Shown here: one piece after another, positions 60,512-64,000 of the stretch
How the letters are laid out: the number at the start of each line of letters is the position of its first letter
How positions within the stretch are numbered: the first letter of the stretch is position 1
Assembly (NCBI GenBank): GCA_948788915.1
Contig: CAQFOZ010000003.1
Span: forward strand, 2,515 to 66,514
DNA length: 64,000 nt
Reading direction: 5' to 3'
DNA from: an uncultured Muribaculaceae bacterium
GTDB lineage: Bacteria > Bacteroidota > Bacteroidia > Bacteroidales > Muribaculaceae
The notes under the pieces: model-generated
What the model was told of the DNA's origin: nothing
The model's database searches: none
The model's input: only the letters and a program-made list of their open reading frames with translations
Translations under genes and position numbers: made by a program

Positions 60512-61562
60512 TACCTTAGTGTAACCTTAATTTATACTAATAACAACTTCTTGTCTCCGTAGGTTGAGTATATCTCGTTTGCATAATTTCAGGAGTAGAA
60601 GTTGCTTGAAAATCAAAAGTTTGCGTCACTCTGTGACTTCAATTACCATAAAACGATATTAATTGTAACATAAGTAAGTGTTCAAATTTAATTTATATTT
60701 AATGTGAGTTTATTTTTGAGGTGATTCCGGTGCGAAGCAAAGTGGTATATGTGTATATGCGACTAAACGACAATCCATAAGGATAGAAAAGAAACCGTAG
60801 TAAGTATAAAAGATAAAAAAAGCACTTTCTGTCGTTTAGATTTGAATACTTACTTAAAATATTTATTTAGTGTGTAATAATAGGCATTAAACGTTCTTAT
60901 TCCGGAGTGTTTTGTTTCTTTGGAGAACATATCGCCTTTATTTTTGAAAATTTCATATGCGTTGTTTTGACAGTTTCTAAGAGTGTGTTTACTTTTAACA
61001 TTGGTTCATATAAAAAGATCCTTTATTTGGACCAATAGAATTTAGCAAACACTTTCTAAAATTTAACTCGTGTTATAAGTAAACACTCTAAGGAAAGCAC
61101 AAAGTTAAACAGAGAAAACTGAAATTCAAATTTTAGTTTTCAAAATTTCTGTTAAAATAGATTAAGTAGTTTTTAAGCTGCTGGAATGGATATGGTTCTG
61201 CGTTCCGGATTTTACGAAATAGAGACGACCCAAATGTAAAAATCATCAAGCAAACGCCTCTAATGTTAAAATTTATAATGTTGTATGATTATAAAAGTTA
61301 CCAGATGTCCCGCATCTTTGATTTTTAATCAGAATCTTAGAGTTAAATTCAAACACACTCTTAAAGAACTTCTGAAAATACACCGCCTCTGAATTAACAA
61401 TTTTTTTGGAATGGAGCCTAATTTCAAATATAAATATTAAATTTGCAGAATAGTAGTATATATTATTGACCTGAGATTACTATTACTTTGTATCACTTGC
61501 CGGAGTATATTATTTCTTGGCAAACATATTTTGTAAGAAAACTAACTTAAAAGTTGTGAATA
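60512..61562. other. Gene-free AT-rich stretch
   Basis: 1051 bases with no credible gene on either strand. It holds MITE-like copy B (60672-60856). It also holds an imperfect inverted pair, AGAGTGTGTTTACTT (60980-60994) and AAGTAAACACTCT (61077-61089), and a related AAACACACTCTTAAAGAACT near 61353. The last 200 bases before the lipid operon are very AT-rich and probably contain its promoter, but I cannot point to a good consensus. Confidence 0.7.
60672..60856. repeat. 185-bp MITE-like element, copy B
   Basis: Same length and same ends as copy A (AAGTAAGTGTTCAAATTTAA at the left, ACTTACTTA at the right). The central hairpin is kept at 60745-60760 (GTATAT/ATATGC), with a change that still allows a G-T pair, suggesting that structure is conserved. 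It lies upstream of the minus-strand DUF3943 gene. Confidence 0.85.
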
Positions 61563-62255
61563 ATGGGAAATGAGAGTGCTGAACGCATCCAGACTTCTCT
61601 TCTTAACTCTCTTGAGAAGAAAGCTATAAAGTGGCTTGTGGAACGCTTGCCAGCGTGGGTTACATCTGACATGCTTACTTATTTCGGAGTCGTGGCCGCT
61701 GTGATGTATGCCGGATTTTGCTGGCTGGCCCAATATAATGTGAATTTTTTCTGGGCATCATCTTTCTGTCTGGTGCTTAACTGGTTTGGTGACAGTCTCG
61801 ATGGATCTATGGCGCGAATCAGACAGACTCAGCGTCCTAAGTACGGGTTCTTTATTGATCACTCTCTCGACGCCCTTACGACGTGCTTGTTCTGTCTGGG
61901 ACTTGGATTGTCTCCATTGATGGATCTCAGTATTTCCTTGTTCATTATGGGCGGTTATCTGTGCATGTCAATCTACACATACCTTTCTACAATTGTAATG
62001 GGTAAATTCAGACTCACATATGCAAGTCTTGGCCCCACTGAAATGCGTTTGATAATTATAGCCGTGTGTCTGCTTTATACTTATTTCCCGCTTGATAACA
62101 TTCTCATTAAGGTATTCAATCAGGAATTTACAATATATGACTGCATCGGGGCTGTTGTAGCGGCTGCTTTGTATATTGTTTACATTGTATCCCTGTCAAA
62201 AGATTTGAAGGAGCTTGCAAAAATAGATCCTCCAAAAACATACCATAAAAAATAA
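61563..62255 (+). CDS. CDP-alcohol phosphatidyltransferase family protein
   Basis: 230 residues, about six membrane helices. The family signature D-x2-D-G-x2-A-R-x8-G-x3-D-x3-D is complete (DSLDGSMARIRQ, then GFFIDHSLDAL). Such enzymes join a CDP-linked alcohol, commonly CDP-diacylglycerol, to a second alcohol to make phospholipids. The head group cannot be read. It is the first gene of a three-gene operon, abutting the GtrA gene with no gap. The ATG is chosen because MGNESAERIQTSLLNS precedes the conserved helix; the upstream gap is long and AT-rich. Confidence 0.92.
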   Translation: MGNESAERIQTSLLNSLEKKAIKWLVERLPAWVTSDMLTYFGVVAAVMYAGFCWLAQYNVNFFWASSFCLVLNWFGDSLDGSMARIRQTQRPKYGFFIDHSLDALTTCLFCLGLGLSPLMDLSISLFIMGGYLCMSIYTYLSTIVMGKFRLTYASLGPTEMRLIIIAVCLLYTYFPLDNILIKVFNQEFTIYDCIGAVVAAALYIVYIVSLSKDLKELAKIDPPKTYHKK

Positions 62256-62825
62256 ATGGACAGTAATAACAAGGTTCAAAAAACGGTTGCGGGAACCCGA
62301 TTGTCAAAAATTAAGGATAAGGTCCTGCATAATGACGGTTTTTTCTACACGTTGTTGCGTTCAAGCGTCTCCTCGCAGCTTTGCGGATGGATAGACACCC
62401 TTACGGCATTCTTTGCATTTGCCCTGTTTAGACTGACACCTTTCCTCTCTACTGCCATAGGGGCCTTCATAGGAGGAATTCTCAACTGTGTAATTAATTA
62501 CAGGTTCACCTTCCACGCTTATGGGGTGAACTGGAGAATTGCCTTGACAAAATTTATATTTGTGTGGGCCGGATCGTTGCTTCTTAATAGTTTCGGTACG
62601 CAGATTGTATATTATCTTGTCAGAGACTGGAGTTGGTTACAGGAGTTTGCTGTTGTATCCAAAGACGGTATATTCTTGGCGGCCCGTCTGTTTGTTGCAT
62701 TGACAGTGTCTGTTTGTTGGAATTTTCTTTTACAGCGTAATTTTGTATTTAGAATAACGCCTGTTGATAAGTATATCGGTATAGTACTTGCAAAAATCGG
62801 AATTGGAACCGGGACAAGTAAATAA
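62256..62825 (+). CDS. GtrA-like family membrane protein
   Basis: 189 residues with four hydrophobic segments: SSQLCGWIDTLTAFFAFALF, TPFLSTAIGAFIGGILNCVI, FIFVWAGSLLLNSFG and FVALTVSVCWNFLLQRNFVF. The ending WNFLLQRNFVFR is typical of the GtrA family, small membrane proteins thought to flip polyprenyl-linked sugars or support cell-surface polysaccharide and lipid modification. It starts at the base after the preceding stop codon and ends 13 bases before the acyltransferase gene, so the three are one operon. Confidence 0.9.
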   Translation: MDSNNKVQKTVAGTRLSKIKDKVLHNDGFFYTLLRSSVSSQLCGWIDTLTAFFAFALFRLTPFLSTAIGAFIGGILNCVINYRFTFHAYGVNWRIALTKFIFVWAGSLLLNSFGTQIVYYLVRDWSWLQEFAVVSKDGIFLAARLFVALTVSVCWNFLLQRNFVFRITPVDKYIGIVLAKIGIGTGTSK

Positions 62826-62838
62826 ATAATTTAATATT

Positions 62839-63753
62839 ATGATGCAGGTTGGCAAAAATAATAAGGGTGAGGAGATTTATACCTTCGATACTTTTCCGGG
62901 TATAGAGGTGCGTCCGGATGTGATAAACATAAATGATGTCGCGGATATCGTTCCCCGGTTTGCTTCGTACCCCCGGTTGGTGAAATGGTTGATGCATCTT
63001 TTTCAGATAGATGAGGTTAACAGGATACATTCCACTTGGTGCAAGGATCCAGGTCCTGATTTTGTAAAACATCTGATGGAAGATGAATTTAAAATCAAAC
63101 TGGAGGTGGAGGGAATGGATATTCTGGAACGCTTCAAGGATAGGCCTTTCATCACTGTAAGCAACCATCCCTTCGGATCGCTTGACGGTATAGCGTTGAT
63201 ATATATTGTCACGCGACTTAGGCCTGACTATAAGGTAATGGTCAATATGATTCTTAATCATATTACAGCCATGCGTCCCAACTTCATAGCGGTTGACCAG
63301 AGTGCGTCTTCCGACCCTGAAAAACGAAGGGTTTCTGTCGCAGGGGTTCGTGAGGCTCTTTCAATGCTCAAAAACGGTATACCGGTAGGATTTTTCCCGG
63401 CGGGTGCCATAGGTATGACAGATAAAGACGGTATTATTGTCGACCGACCTTGGCAGCCGATTGTCTTGCAGATTATACGAAAGGCAAAGGTGCCCGTTAT
63501 CCCGATATATTTTCATGGTACCAATTCCGGTATGTTTAATTTTCTCGGTCATCATTGTGTGCCATTGCGTACGGCTTGCCTTGCCAGAGAGCTTTTCAAA
63601 AAGAAGAACAAGCCTATGCGTGTTTCAATTGGAGAACCTGTAAGCGTTGAGAAGCAGAATGAATTTGGCAACGATTACGAGGCTCTTGGATGGTATCTCC
63701 GTATGCAGACCTACGACCTCTCGGGAAGACATATCACAACCTTAAGCAAATAG
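62839..63753 (+). CDS. Lysophospholipid acyltransferase (PlsC/hemolysin-like)
   Basis: 304 residues. The catalytic motif VSNHPFGSLDGIAL has the HX5D spacing of the hemolysin-like/OlsA-type branch rather than the HX4D of classic PlsC. Later motifs GFFPAGAIGM (acyl-acceptor EGT/PAG-type) and PVIPIYFHGTN support an acyl-ACP or acyl-CoA O-acyltransferase. Bacteroidetes relatives include enzymes acylating ornithine/glycine lipids, but the partner N-acyltransferase is not in this window. With the CDP-alcohol transferase and GtrA it suggests synthesis or remodelling of a membrane lipid. Confidence 0.9.
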   Translation: MMQVGKNNKGEEIYTFDTFPGIEVRPDVININDVADIVPRFASYPRLVKWLMHLFQIDEVNRIHSTWCKDPGPDFVKHLMEDEFKIKLEVEGMDILERFKDRPFITVSNHPFGSLDGIALIYIVTRLRPDYKVMVNMILNHITAMRPNFIAVDQSASSDPEKRRVSVAGVREALSMLKNGIPVGFFPAGAIGMTDKDGIIVDRPWQPIVLQIIRKAKVPVIPIYFHGTNSGMFNFLGHHCVPLRTACLARELFKKKNKPMRVSIGEPVSVEKQNEFGNDYEALGWYLRMQTYDLSGRHITTLSK

Positions 63754-64000
63754 TCAACTTTTGATTGTTAAGTAAGAGATAAAAATTTATCGAAATCTGT
63801 TTGAATTTCAGTACATCTGGAATTTAGAGGTCTCTTTAAAATTAAATCCGTGTTAAAATTAACTACTCTCTCTAAACAGTTCTTTACATATATCGTTTAT
63901 TTTTCATTGAAGTGATTTAAACTTTTTTCATCGTTAAGCTTCGTTAAGATTTTGAGGATATTTTCCATATTGAGAAAGGAGCAAGTCTGGGAGCCGAACT
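63754..64000. other. AT-rich tail without a gene
   Basis: I see no gene and no clear terminator in these 247 bases. ACTCTCTCTAAACAGTTCTT at 63865-63884 resembles the recurring motif noted near 60971 and 61353. Confidence 0.5.

Overview
The window is a chromosomal segment of a Bacteroidales bacterium. The gut family Muribaculaceae is my best guess, but the sequence alone does not prove it. Support comes from a SusC/SusD pair, lipoproteins with Bacteroidetes-style lipoboxes, an Mfa-type fimbrial operon (DUF3575, DUF3868, fimbrillin, FimB/Mfa2, DUF4906), C-terminal sorting-like tails on secreted nucleases, and promoters of the Bacteroidetes form TTTG-N19-21-TAnnTTTG, seen ahead of susC, the SRP RNA and gyrB. 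Housekeeping genes (rnr, ruvC, deoC, korAB, acpP-fabF, gyrB, folA, manC, comM-like) are mixed with accessory surface loci.

Layout. (1) 1-9912: a minus-strand set with a histidine acid phosphatase, a sodium:solute symporter, an FAD-dependent oxidoreductase, SusC and SusD, closed by a strong terminator at 227-266. (2) 10161-14067: rnr, an SRP-RNA-like gene four bases before tRNA-Thr(UGU), a DUF4286-like gene and ruvC. (3) 14170-29170: deoC, a secreted endonuclease/exonuclease/phosphatase protein, a TonB-dependent receptor, two OB-fold-type surface lipoproteins and two secreted endonuclease I proteins. Together these look like an extracellular DNA scavenging locus. It is interrupted by a REP-associated tyrosine transposase (RAYT) with its own inverted-repeat cassette and by an orphan GH78-type gene. 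(4) 29280-36135: korAB, acpP, fabF and gyrB, with clear terminators. (5) 36155-48292: a six-gene minus-strand fimbrial operon, two adjacent inverted-repeat-bounded segments that look like invertible promoters, and a tyrosine recombinase. (6) 48568-63753: an MG2/TonB-plug protein, glycosyltransferase plus DHFR, a Na/Pi cotransporter, manC, a thioredoxin-like lipoprotein, a ComM-like ATPase, a DUF3943 protein and a lipid-synthesis operon (CDP-alcohol phosphatidyltransferase, GtrA, acyltransferase).

The strongest unusual signals are the double invertible-promoter region at 46358-46940; the RAYT (24416-25408) with a perfect 24-bp inverted repeat enclosing tandem 60-bp repeats just upstream; and a 185-bp MITE-like element with two full copies (57155-57339 and 60672-60856), one internally deleted copy (12785-12853) and one end fragment (48302-48330), most of them directly upstream of start codons. 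In the orientation given, the recognisable promoter -7 elements in both invertible segments point away from the fimbrial operon, which suggests that this assembly captured it in the OFF state.
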